Origin: Iris pallida
Taxonomy: Eukaryota > Streptophyta > Magnoliopsida > Asparagales > Iridaceae
NCBI GenBank assembly: GCA_029216955.1
Contig: JANAVB010044018.1
Location: forward strand, 1,376,621 to 1,440,620
Direction: 5' to 3'
Length of the DNA: 64,000 nucleotides
Positions 1 through 10,359 of the stretch are shown piece by piece; position 1 is the stretch's first letter; each line of letters begins with the position of its first letter. Below the pieces are notes generated by a model. The model made no database searches and was not told where the DNA came from. It saw nothing but the letters and a program-made list of their open reading frames with translations. The position numbers and the translations under genes were made by a program.

Positions 1-344
1 ACCAACACGGATCCATAAAATGAGGCTAACTATTCAAGGGTCATCGATTCCGATAGTTTCAACAGAACTATGGAATCATACTATTCGATCTGTATGACAA
101 AGTTATACCACTAAGTCATAAGCCAGCAATCTATATCCCAACTGACAGTCGTCTAGACCATTACACCATCTATCGACACTATCCAACTTATTTCGTGATT
201 CTAAATCTCATTCGTTTCTTGGCCATCAAAATCTCACACGAACATTTATAATTTCTTATATCGCAAGGGTCGAGTAATCCATTTGAATCAATCCGACAAT
301 TCATGTATCAATTAACCATTCTCTATGCAACACAAATATTCGAG
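1..344 (-). other. Internal non-coding part of a minus-strand LTR element (left piece)
   Basis: No reading frame of note. The stretch ends exactly at the TSD of the large element at 350. Its other half resumes at 23070 and runs to a reversed primer-binding site at 24237. I infer that both pieces are the internal region of one minus-strand, non-autonomous gypsy-type element split by the insertion. Confidence 0.5.
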
Positions 345-349
345 GTCAC
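345..349. repeat. TSD GTCAC, left copy
   Basis: GTCAC directly precedes the TG of the left LTR. The same five bases follow the CA of the right LTR at 23065-23069. Five bases is the normal TSD length for LTR retrotransposons. Confidence 0.9.
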
Positions 350-420
350 TGTAAAAGCATGGAAAATATTGCTTTTAGTCCCACATCGGAAAAGAGAAGA
401 AGAAAGGGCTCACTCCATTC

Positions 421-428
421 TATAAATA
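421..428 (+). promoter_or_regulatory. TATA box of the 5' LTR
   Basis: TATAAATA lies 72 bp into the LTR and is conserved in the right LTR. The LTR reading frame begins about 55 bp downstream, so a transcript started here would carry it first. Confidence 0.6.
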
Positions 429-482
429 GAGCCCTCTTGCCTCCTTTGAAAAGGGCACCAACTTTTTTTTACTCCTTCCAAC

Positions 483-1007
483 TTGGACCCTTCCTACTAC
501 GCACCTTCGGGTGCTAAGTCGAAGAAGTCTAGGGCGATGTGGGCTCAACAAGCCCAGTCAACTGTCCAAGCTGCTGACCGTCAGCGGACACCGTTAACTG
601 TTATACGGGCTCCTGATGGAAAGTTATACAGAACCACCCGCGTCCAATCCCACATGTGGAACGGACAAGTTGGGTCCGAGCGCAGTGCTTTACTAGCCTC
701 AGATCAGGGAGCAAATATGATGGTCCCAAAAGTCTTCCTATAATGTCCGAGCGCAGTGCTTTACTAGCCTCAGATCAGGGAGCAAATATGATACCTACGC
801 ACCCAGGAGCTCGGGATACCTGGGCCCAGATGCAAAGGTAGATCAATCTGCTCTCGACTTACGAGAGGTGGTCATTCACAAATGTAAGAAGAGAGAAGCA
901 ACCTTGGCGTACGATGAGCCCTTTCCAGAACATCACTGCACCCAAGCCATCATCAACTGCCGCTGTCACAAGACAGTGGCTCCACTATCAAGGCAGTCTG
1001 TGTTCTA
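483..1007 (+). pseudogene. LTR reading frame, left copy (broken)
   Basis: This is the counterpart of the 174-codon open frame at 21345-21869. Here the frame closes at 743 after 86 codons. The segment at 677-795 is a tandem duplication containing the same block GTCCGAGCGCAGTGCTTTAC, and the frame is shifted after it. The translated piece is lysine/serine-rich near its start (GAKSKKSRAMWAQQ) and contains GKLYRTTRVQS, which is also found in the internal paralogue near 3000. I recognise no known domain. Confidence 0.45.
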
Positions 1008-1296
1008 GCGACTGCGACCTACTGTACCTTTCCAACATCATCTCAGAAATATGATACTAATTGAAGACGTTGTAACGGCCTACTCTCAACTAGATGCATT
1101 ACTCAGATGTCTCAGTTAGGCGCATCGTCTAAAGTCAAGTACATCACAATCTTCTGAAGGAGTCCACCGTCAAATCTTCTTCGAACAAGGAGATCAGTCA
1201 AGAGGGAGACAAATGAAACTCTCTCAAAATCATGACATTCGGCACAGCACCTTCTCCTAGGGCCCCCCATACCCATCCAGCCAGAAGATATCCTTC

Positions 1297-1740
1297 ATGC
1301 GGCTTAGTCATAAAACATTTCTCATGCGACTCAGTCATGAGATGGCCTCATGCGGCTCGGTCAGAAGGCATTCCTCATGTGGCTCGGTCATGAGACGTTC
1401 CTCATACGGCTCGGTTATGAGACATTCTTCATGCGGCTCGATCATGGGACATTCCTCATACAGCTTAGTCATGAGACATTCCTCATGTAGTTCGGTCATG
1501 AGATGTCCTTCATACGGCTCGGTCTTGCGGCTCGGTCATGAGACGTTCTTCATGCGGCTCGATCATGAGACATTCCCTCATGCGGCTCGGTCATGAGACG
1601 TCTTTCATGCGGCTCAGTCATAAGATATTCCTTCATATGGCTCGATCATGAGACATTCTTTTATGCGGCTTAGCCATGAGATATTCCTCATGCGGCTCGG
1701 CCAGGAGACATCCTTCATGCAGCTCGCCAACAGAAAATTA
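1297..1740 (+). repeat. 27-bp tandem repeat array in the 5' LTR
   Basis: About 15 degenerate copies of a unit like CATGAGACATTCCTCATGCG plus GCTCGGT. The unit is 27 bp, a multiple of three, so any frame stays open across it and reads as repeats such as MRHSSCGSV. The same array is in the right LTR at 22158-22600. Confidence 0.85.
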
Positions 1741-1922
1741 GTTGATGCACGTGACAAGTTGACCAGGTCTCAACTGCTCAACGACAAATCACAACAAAAT
1801 CCTAACAAATCCCCAGCTATCAGTCACAGACCGAGTCTCGAGGCATGATTACGGCCATGTGGCCCGAGGATTTGCCACGTGGTCATCTATGCGGCTCAAA
1901 ATATCCTTCATCCCGAAATTAC

Positions 1923-1930
1923 TATAAATA
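1923..1930 (+). promoter_or_regulatory. Second TATA-like box in the 5' LTR
   Basis: TATAAATA is followed by GCAGGGTGCCACACCCC and is conserved at 22775-22782 in the right LTR. It lies close to the LTR 3' end and could be a second start site. Function is inferred from the motif only. Confidence 0.4.
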
Positions 1931-2218
1931 GCAGGGTGCCACACCCCTGTAAGATGGTTGGCAATCCAAGGCTGGCAACCTTCAAGAAAAAAGTAATTTC
2001 TTTACGAGCTAAAGACTGCATCAGATAGTCCACGGAGTAAGGCAGAGTTGATAGCACTTTCCCAAGCCTCCATCGTCACCCCCCAGAATCAAAACTAAAC
2101 AATTATACTTAGATTGTTTCCTATGATTTCTTTCTAGGCTTTCCTTTATACAAGCGAGTTTGCAATCAATTTCAGTGTTCTGTAATATCTATCTTTGATT
2201 TTTTTATGGCAAATACGA

Positions 2219-2235
2219 TGGTGACTCTCCTGGGG
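2219..2235 (+). other. Probable primer-binding site (tRNA-Arg-like)
   Basis: TGGTGACTCTCCTGGGG begins three bases after the 5' LTR. It resembles the complement of a plant tRNA-Arg 3' end (TGGCGACTCCACTGGGG) with three mismatches. The tRNA assignment is tentative; the position is right for a PBS. Confidence 0.5.
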
Positions 2236-2870
2236 AACTCTTTCTCTTCCGATGAGAAGTTGGTGATGCAATCTGATGCGTCCAAGCTCGACTCTACACA
2301 GCAGATGCTTGTGGTTCATTTTGACCAACAATCCTTCGAAGAATTGCTCTCTGAAGGGAGCGCCAGCCCGTCTCAGAAGCGAGCCAACCCAAAGAGGACT
2401 CGCAAGGCGTCGGTGCGCAAAATTGTTGCCCTCCGACCAAGTTCTCGAAGAAGCTCCTTCTGCAGCCTAAGACGGTGACCAAAACTCTCATACGGCTTTA
2501 TTTCCGACCGCAGAGGACCCCACTATCCCCAAATCCAGCAGAGGAAAACACTATGATGCTGAGTTTTAGGGGGCACAAAGGAAATCCATGCGGACAAAAA
2601 AGAAGCCGCATAGAGGAGATCGACAGTCTGTCCATGCAACAGCCAACTCTGGCCGCAGGCAGACAACTCATGCGGCAGCCAACTCTGGTCGCAGGAAGAT
2701 GGTCCATGCGGCAGCCAGCTCTAGCCGTAAGAAGATGGTCTATACGATGACCAATCCTGGCCTCAGACATGATGTCTTATACGGCCTGTCAGAAGCTCTG
2801 TATTCGACCGCCTCTCATATGGGCCTGACGCCATATGGACCACTAAGGATGCGGGATGTATCAATCTAGA
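2236..2870 (+). other. Leader of the gag-protease element, with 36-bp tandem repeats
   Basis: Between the primer site and the LTR-like paralogue there is no recognisable domain. Positions 2636-2765 hold about 3.5 copies of a 36-bp unit (AACTCTGGCCGCAGGCAGAC...). Short open frames cross it but show no family signature. A frame at 2206-2478 is basic (KRANPKRTRKASVRK) and unrecognised. Confidence 0.45.
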
Positions 2871-3348
2871 CTCATTTTACTATGTGCCTTCGAGTGCTAA
2901 GTCAAAAAAGTCTAGGGCAGTGCAGGCCCGACCAACCCAGTCAACTGTCTAAGTTGCTGACTGTCAGCGGGCCCCGGTGACTGTTACATGGGCTCCTGAC
3001 GGAAAGTTGTATAGAACCACCTGCGTCCAGTCCCCCAGGGCTAACGGACAGGGTGGGTTTTTAAAGTCTCCCTCTAAAGATCCAGAGCAAGTGCTTTTAC
3101 TAGCCACGGATCAGGGAGCAAACATGATGCCTAAGTACACGTGCACTCGGGATACCCGGGTTCACAAGTTTGGTACAAAGGTAGAGCAGCTTCCAACCGA
3201 CTTACGTGACGTGATTACTCACAAACGTAAGATGGCAGTATCGGCACGCAATGAGTCCCTCTTGGGGCGTCATTGCACCCAAGTCATCATCAACTGCTGC
3301 TACGACAAATTAGCAACACCTGAAGATTGGCAGTCAGTTTTCTAGCGA
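2871..3348 (+). pseudogene. Internal paralogue of the LTR reading frame
   Basis: The translation resembles the LTR frame at 21345-21869 along its whole length. Shared pieces are AKSKKSRAV, GKLYRTT.VQS, ATDQGANMM and an ending HC.Q.IIN followed by QS(M/V)F and a stop. One in-frame TAA lies at about 2951. Differences from the LTR copy include many third-codon-position changes. I do not know the protein's function. The relation shows that part of the LTR and part of the internal region descend from one sequence. Confidence 0.6.
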
Positions 3349-3396
3349 CTGCAGCAGCTAGCACCTGTCCGACAATAAATCAAAATATAGGTGCAA

Positions 3397-3506
3397 ATTC
3401 CAGGGGACGAGGAGTTTTCTTTCGCCTGCTGTAATTCACTCAAAAGGTTTTCTAGCAAGGGAGGAAAGAAGACATGCTCTTCCAGCCAGGCCATCTCGGC
3501 CAGTAT
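3397..3506 (+). CDS. N-terminal gag-proximal frame, left fragment
   Basis: An open frame starting near GGGGACGAGGAGTTTTC reads through to the insertion point of the 12-kb element. If that element and one TSD copy are removed, the same frame continues without a stop into 15471-15863. It is serine- and lysine-rich (FSSKGGKKTCSSSQ) with no recognised domain. I interpret it as the start of the gag region, split by the insertion. Confidence 0.45.
3502..3506. repeat. TSD AGTAT, left copy
   Basis: AGTAT precedes the TG of the LTR at 3507 and is repeated at 15465-15469 after the ACA end of the second LTR. Confidence 0.9.
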
Positions 3507-6302
3507 TGTAATGCCCCAGTCCCAAAATACTTAGGACTAGGTACGTATCCGTGCCAGCTGCATATATACGAAATATACTCCAATATATGGAAACCTCGTA
3601 TGAATACATAAGCTGTAAAATACAGTAAACTAAAAGGAATCTAATCTCATCCACAAATAAAGAATAAAGATATTATATAATCAACGGTAATAAGTCTTTG
3701 TATAATACGTTGGGCGGAGACAAATCCACTACCAACAAGTAAGGAAAAATATACATGAAACTGAAATGATTTGGCGGGAGTAGCAAAGGAAGACCCAAGA
3801 CACGTCATCTCCGAATGAATAGAAAAGATCGCGACCTCGGCTAGAACACCTGCAATATCACAGAAGCACACACACTTGGAGAGATAACTAGGTCCTCAGA
3901 GAGACGTAACAAGATACATAAAGAACATGCCACATAACTGAATATATATACCATGTCATAAATCACAAGTAAAGTAATAGTCCCACTCGTAACAAGATCC
4001 AATACCTCATCATCGAAACAGTGGACTACCCCTACAACCAAACAAGGACAAGGGGTAGCACACTATGCCGCGATGAGACATTATCCCTAGCTACTAATGG
4101 GACGGGGTGATATGACATTTGACGAGGGTTACCTGACAATTCTAATGTGTTTATGCAATAAGAACAAACCTTCAATGCATGGGCACTCTGGCTCAGTAGC
4201 AGTAATCTCAGGTATGGTCCCATCAGGATACCAGGGACCTCAAAGCATAACATTTATCGAATGTCAGAGGCCAACAGTAAATCAGGTATCAGGATCCAGG
4301 ACCGTATCTCCCGCGGAGATAATCGGCAATAGGGAAGTGCATACGTGGCCCATACGTTAAGGAACTGTTCTTCCCACCCAATGCCTAACAGAGTCACATC
4401 TATGACTCATATACCTCTACTAACTGCTAAGTCTCCTAACATGCCTCTATTAGCAGTTAGCCCTGACACATGCGCATGGGGGATCAGCCCACATGCAAGA
4501 ACCTCTATATGCTACTCATCTCACACATCCTTATGGTACAACTGTGTCAAGGTGTATGCGATACACTACAGAAGGTGGTCCCTTAACTCTAGGTCCATAT
4601 GCAATCAAAGGATAATTACAAAGTACAACTAATATCACTGAGCAGACAGTAAATCAAGAACTGTAAGAACTAGAAATAAATGAACAGTGATATGTAATAA
4701 AATGCAAACTGAATATAAACAGTATAATGGCAAGGTATCTTGCCTAAGGTTATGTGCAAAAGAGAATAATCCAGTAGCTCGAACAGACAAATAAACGAAA
4801 CAAGAAAAGCCAAATCCTGCAGATGACTCCGGATGCTGCAAAAAATATCACGAACAAGTTTGGAATAAAAGATATGCCTAGAAAACGCCTGTCCAAAAGT
4901 TAAATTCAGGAACAGGGGCAAAATTCTAATTTCGGGTCAAAACGATGTTCGCCGTTGGACCCGCTTTGCACCGAAATGCATGCCAATATCTACGGTTTCT
5001 AAAGTCGTCAAACTACATGTCTACAGATTTTTCTCGATGAGGCAAATCCAACGGTATGTCCAATTTTGGATTCCGGTGGGCCGTGCACAAAATCACCCGT
5101 TGAGTGGGATTGTGGGCCCGCCAAAATGGCGTCCCGATCAACCTTCTCAGAATGGAACCAAACTTGGCTCACAGGGCCAAAAAAATATTTTGAGTCCAAT
5201 GGCGCAAGTTTCATCATGATTTGATGAGTATACATGAAGTTGTGACTTAATTTGCAAAAGGTTGATACGGAGGTATCTCGACGGATACGCACTGATTTCG
5301 TCGCGCACATGCAACGAAATCGGGTTCTGTCAGTTTCCATACGTCGACAACATCCATACGTGCCTTTCAATGCGTATAATGCGTGACCACGTCGCCCGAT
5401 TTGTCGGGGCGCACGCCGTATCGAGTGTTTTTTTCTACTTTTTGAAAACAGAATTTATGATTTTTTCGTAAAACTTTAACAACATGTAACTTTTTACACA
5501 CTAGATGAAAAGTGAATCCAGAAGGTGTATTACAATTTCGGTTTTGTTGCCTTTGACTGTCTTTAATTAGTTTCTACAAAATCCTATTGTACAAAAAGGA
5601 AAGTGGCCGACAAGTTGGTATTTTACAACAGTTTTTAATATTCCAGAAAAGTGGTTTTTTTCTCCAATTTTGCCTCAATTTTTCGAGCAAGTTGGATGGC
5701 CATGTCGAAATCCACCTGGGAGTATCTCGAAGAGGGTTATGTGGGCTTTCTACACGAATTTACGGATCAAAAATTGGAGTAGAATTGACAGAGAAATTGA
5801 TCGGGAAAGTGGGATACCTTAAAGTGGGAATCTGTTGTTGTTGTTTGTTGTTGTCGTCGTTGTCGTCGTTTGATGTTGTCGCCGTAGCCGCGGGACTGCA
5901 GTGGCTGCGGACATAGCCAAGGAGAGGAGGAAGAAAGGAGGAGATTAGGGTTTTTGTTGGGTTGTGAAAACAAAAATTATATATATATGAATTTGGCCTG
6001 GGGGGTGTTCGGCCTTGAAGAGGTTCTGAAGGGGTCGGCCCCATTGGGCGCACAATGCAGTGAAGGCAATGCCGCTACTGCTTTATTCCTTTGTTTGTGA
6101 TGTGGGTGGTCGGGTGGGGCCGACCACCCATTTCCTTACTACTATTTTTTTTTTCTTCTTTTTCTTATCTAATCAAAACTTTTAAATATATATCTATATA
6201 TATATATATGTATATATCCATATATACACCAAAAAATCTATTTAAAATTCAAATACCATTTAAAAGTCAACTATCCAATTATTTAATATATTTGAGCATA
6301 TC

Positions 6303-6380
<78 letters not shown>

Positions 6381-7041
6381 CCTTAATAAATCAACTCAAA
6401 ATAGTAATAATATTTAAATAGGAAAATAGGTTTATTAATATCCACAAAATAACTTTAATATTAAATTAATGAAATCATCACAATGGGTGCACTTATACCA
6501 CACACCATTTCTCGGGTCCACAAAATGTACAATTTTGTAAAATATTATTTAATAATAAAATACCAATAATTGCACAAATAATTAAATAATTTTAAATTGT
6601 ACATAAAATTCTAAAATAATTTAGAAATTATTTTTACGTACATAAAATATGTCTACATGGCCACTTTGGTCCCACCACATGCCTACCTGGACTTTAATTC
6701 GGTTCGGGCCCAATTCGGGATGAATTGGACAAACCGGGTCTTCTAAAAATCAATATATAAAATAATATTTAATTAAAATACTTTAAATAAGTCAATTCCC
6801 AATTTGGTCTAGTTTTCCTAGTTTGGACATCACCATGGCTAGGCTTCCTCCGGCATTGCTAATGTACTAGTCAAGGCACACTGCTACATCTTCCGTGCCA
6901 AAATTCATGGTAGTCTTGTGTCCCAAAATTCAACAATGGCTAAGGTCATTTCTAATGAAATAAAAATCATAATTTGCATAAATTAATTTTTAAGTCTAAT
7001 AAAATAATAAAAATAATAATAATAAAATAGGAGGTTTTACA
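3507..7041 (-). repeat. 3' LTR of the LARD-like element (left copy)
   Basis: The LTR is 3535 bp. On the plus strand it reads TGTAATGCCCCAGTCCC to GGTTTTACA. The second copy at 10360 matches it closely until about 13040, where that copy has an insertion. It includes a GTT/GTC-rich patch near 5830-5880 and a long (TA)n tract. Open frames in it are short and chance-like. Confidence 0.85.
6306..6374. repeat. (TA)n microsatellite
   Basis: An uninterrupted TA tract of about 34 units inside the LTR. The right LTR has only a short tract at the same place (14790-14801). Confidence 0.95.
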
Positions 7042-10000
7042 TCCTATCCAACTTACAAGAATTTCGTTCTCGAAATTTATGATTGATATGGTAAATAGGG
7101 TTGAGGGATAGGAAGAGTTCGTCAATACCAAAATATAATTAAATTTTGGTGGAGGCGATACAACGGCGTTCAACACCACCATGCAATAGAAAATTATGGA
7201 GTCGATATATACAAAAATATATCATGGTTATGGAATTGAATAAGTGTTTCTAATGAAGATAGAAAAATTTTGAATATCCAATTTTAGAGAACAGTAAGGA
7301 ATTGAGTAGGCCAAAGAGAATAAATTAGACATTTAGGAGATGTGATTCCTTAAAGGAGAACTGGATACTAATCGTCTTGGTCGAGGGTTTGATTAAATGA
7401 ACGATTAGAATCATTCTCGAGTGCTTAAGAATAATTGGGAGGGCACGATAACAATTCTAGGGTTGAGAAAATGAGGAGTAGTTAAAGGCAAAGATATAGC
7501 CACATGAGTCGGTCGTTGGCTATCTACATTTGTGTATAATTAACCGATTGGCAACCAAAGATAATACCTTGAGTCTATCTTAGCAAGTGCAGTGCCTTGT
7601 CTTTTCAAAACAAGTAAAAGACAAGAACAACAAAGGTTTCAAAGACGGTGTTATATATTGAGTACGAATTGCGGGGTTCATAGGCCGCAAAAATAATTCA
7701 AAAGAGAATTGCCAAGGCTGTCGCGGATGAGACTCTAAGGCAAGTTTACTATGTCTTCATCCACGTAGAATAATATGTGATAAGCGAACCAAAGTGCAAT
7801 AGGTTGATCAGACCATCATGCACCGGTTCTGATTAGACAATATGTTAGTGGGTGCACCCAATAAAATATGTCATGATCAAGCTTGATAACGAAATAAGCT
7901 TGCAAAACTGAAGCTACATTAGCAGCATGAGTTAGTCAAAATATGAGCAGGGGAGGTACTGATGAAGGAAATTTTAAATAGTCCAAGATCTTTTAAAATC
8001 AAGGCTCGCCCGAAGTTTGGGCCTATACAGTTGTCCTAGTGTTTCTTCATTTATGGCTTGGTAGACTAGATAAGGTAGGGTCTTCTGAATTTCTAGTATA
8101 TGTGAACTCATCAACTGGGTCACAAGACAAAGGGTTTGTTAGGTCGCTAGGTATTCTACCCAACTTACAAGAATTAAACTAGTAGTGTAATGGGACAATG
8201 GTCAAGCAATCACGGTAAGGCACAAGGTTCAGCATTAAGGGATTTAGTAGAACATATTCACATATCGGGTTAAAGGATTGAGTCAAGGTTGGATCTCTTA
8301 ATTGAAGTCAGGAAGTATTTTGGTGTCATGGTAAAAATTATAGTTTAGTCATTTTGATCAGAAGGTCATATCATGAAAATAGTGTACAAGGAGATGTGTT
8401 TTAGTGGGACATGATATATCTACATGAAGGTGGGCTTGTCTAGGTTTTATATATGAAATTTGTTGGGAGAAAAAGTGTAGTGTTGTACTCCAAATATACA
8501 AGTCACGGTAGGGGATGCCAGAAGATCAAAAATAGAAAGTGGGAGTTCACGAGGTGATAATTAATGCACAAAATAAAGAAGATCAAGTTAAAGCATGAAA
8601 TAAAATTAATTAAAGAATCCAATAAAATAATTTAGGAACACAATTCCGGAGAGAAGATAGTCTCCTAGATGAATACAGTTAAGGAACTATTAACTCATTA
8701 TTCAAATTGCAAATGGGTTAGAAGTTCACAATTAAAAGATCTAGAATTGAAGGAAGGTCAAGTAAGTCGAGGTGGAAATACAGTCACATGGCTGGGTAGA
8801 TGACTAACAATACTTGTGTATATACTACTATCATGGTCATGAGTGATATAGCAGTTTAGTATGGAATACTGTGGAATTCATCCATCTTATTTGGACTCTT
8901 TTGGTTGTCCACCATTAAAATTTTGATCAAATTTTCTTCAAAAGTCTCTAAATAAAATTTTCAAAAATAACCACCCAAAATTTGTATTCACTGCAAGTCG
9001 TTCAATTTAATCATGACCAAAATTAAATCACTTTCATAAATCTCAAAGCAAACTTTATCACGTTACTACTAACATTTTCCAAAATTAACGTTTAAATTCA
9101 ACTATTTAACTCAAAAGTTCATAATTTACGAATCCATAAAAATTTCACAATCAATCAAAAATTTAACACTCTAAAATTTTCCAATAACTCATAATAAAAC
9201 TCTTAGCATATTAAAAGCAATCTCAAAAATTAAGCTCAATGCTCTCATCAATTTTAACTTCTATTCATGCTAAGTTATTCCAACAAAATCACAACTTTTA
9301 AATGGTAACTTCCTTTAATCAATCAAAATAACTTTCTATCACATCCTTCAAAATTCTCCCAAAAATTTTAATATTAGCAATCCCTCATTAAACTAAATTT
9401 TCAAATAATCTTATCAGTCAAAATCCTTTTTTTTACCAAAAATCTAAATAGATTTGTAAATCCTCAATCATAGGGCACCATTTAAAATAAAAATTTCTCA
9501 AAAATTGTTTTCATAACATTCAAATATTTTAAACCAAAATTCACCGTCATTACTTCCACTTAAAATTCAAAATTTACTAAACACGAAAATCACAAGTTGT
9601 ACAACTCAAATTTAAATAATTACTATGGCCATTTTTAAAAGCTAAGATCATTTTTAAACCAAATTTATAACTGTTCAAAGGTGTATAACTATAATACAAT
9701 AAATCATAAACATCAAAACTTGATAATTAAATAAATTTTATATTTGTTCAAAGATGTATATCTATCACCCAAAACTCATAAATATCACAACTCGAAAAGC
9801 AAATCAATTTTATACTTGTGCAAAGATGTATAACGATAACCCAATAAATCATAAATATCAAATCTCAAAAAGCCAATCAATTTCTTAAATCAAGGGTATA
9901 AAGATTCTAGCTATTTTTTTCTCCTTCCTGCAGTATCAATCCTATGGTGTTTACTATTTAGAAATCTCAAGATTAAAACCTTCCTTGGTAGTATCCTACC

Positions 10001-10359
10001 TTACAAATTACTAATCATTAATTCACACACAAAAAAGCCTTTTTAACTCAATTAGAGTCTTGAATGTATTCCAATTGCCAATATAACCATTCTAGCCATA
10101 TGTGTGACCTATGAGCATATACTAATGTAGTCATCTTCCTACTTGATACTAAGCACAAAAATAAGAATCGACGGTAGAAATGAATCAAGCAAGGTGCAAT
10201 TCAAGGAAGTCGAACGAAAGTTCGGAATTTGAAGCCAAGGGAAGAGGTCAAGCTGTATGGATGAGATTCCTAGATTCTAATCCTATGTTGCAGGCTCACA
10301 TCAGTACAATTACGTAACCGATGTGACAAACTCGACCTCCATGGGCCACCACAAAAATA
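7042..10359 (-). other. Non-coding internal region of the LARD-like element
   Basis: There is no reading frame over about 70 codons and no motif of gag or pol. 7042-8880 is ordinary AT-rich sequence. 8900-9900 is strongly depleted in G on the plus strand (for example CTCAAAAATTAAGCTCAATG), so the element's sense strand is C-poor there. The reverse-strand block at 7050-7072 (TTTCGAGAACGAAATT) is the only coding-related remnant I recognise. Confidence 0.7.

Larger units (their letters stand above)
350..2215 (+). repeat. 5' LTR of the gag-protease element
   Basis: The LTR is 1866 bp and starts TGTAAAAGCATGGAAA, against TGTAGAAGCATAGAAA in the right LTR. It ends GGCAAATA where the right copy ends GGCAAACA, so the terminal CA has mutated. 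It contains two TATA-like boxes, a reading frame interrupted relative to the right LTR, a roughly 70-bp duplication around 677-795 (repeating GTCCGAGCGCAGTGC) and a 27-bp repeat array. Confidence 0.9.

Noticed and set aside
1297..1740. Regular repeats that could be mistaken for a CRISPR array
   Set aside because: Units are directly adjacent without unique spacers, and lie inside a plant LTR.
6091..6417. Frames rich in IYIYIY
   Set aside because: They are translations of (TA)n microsatellites.
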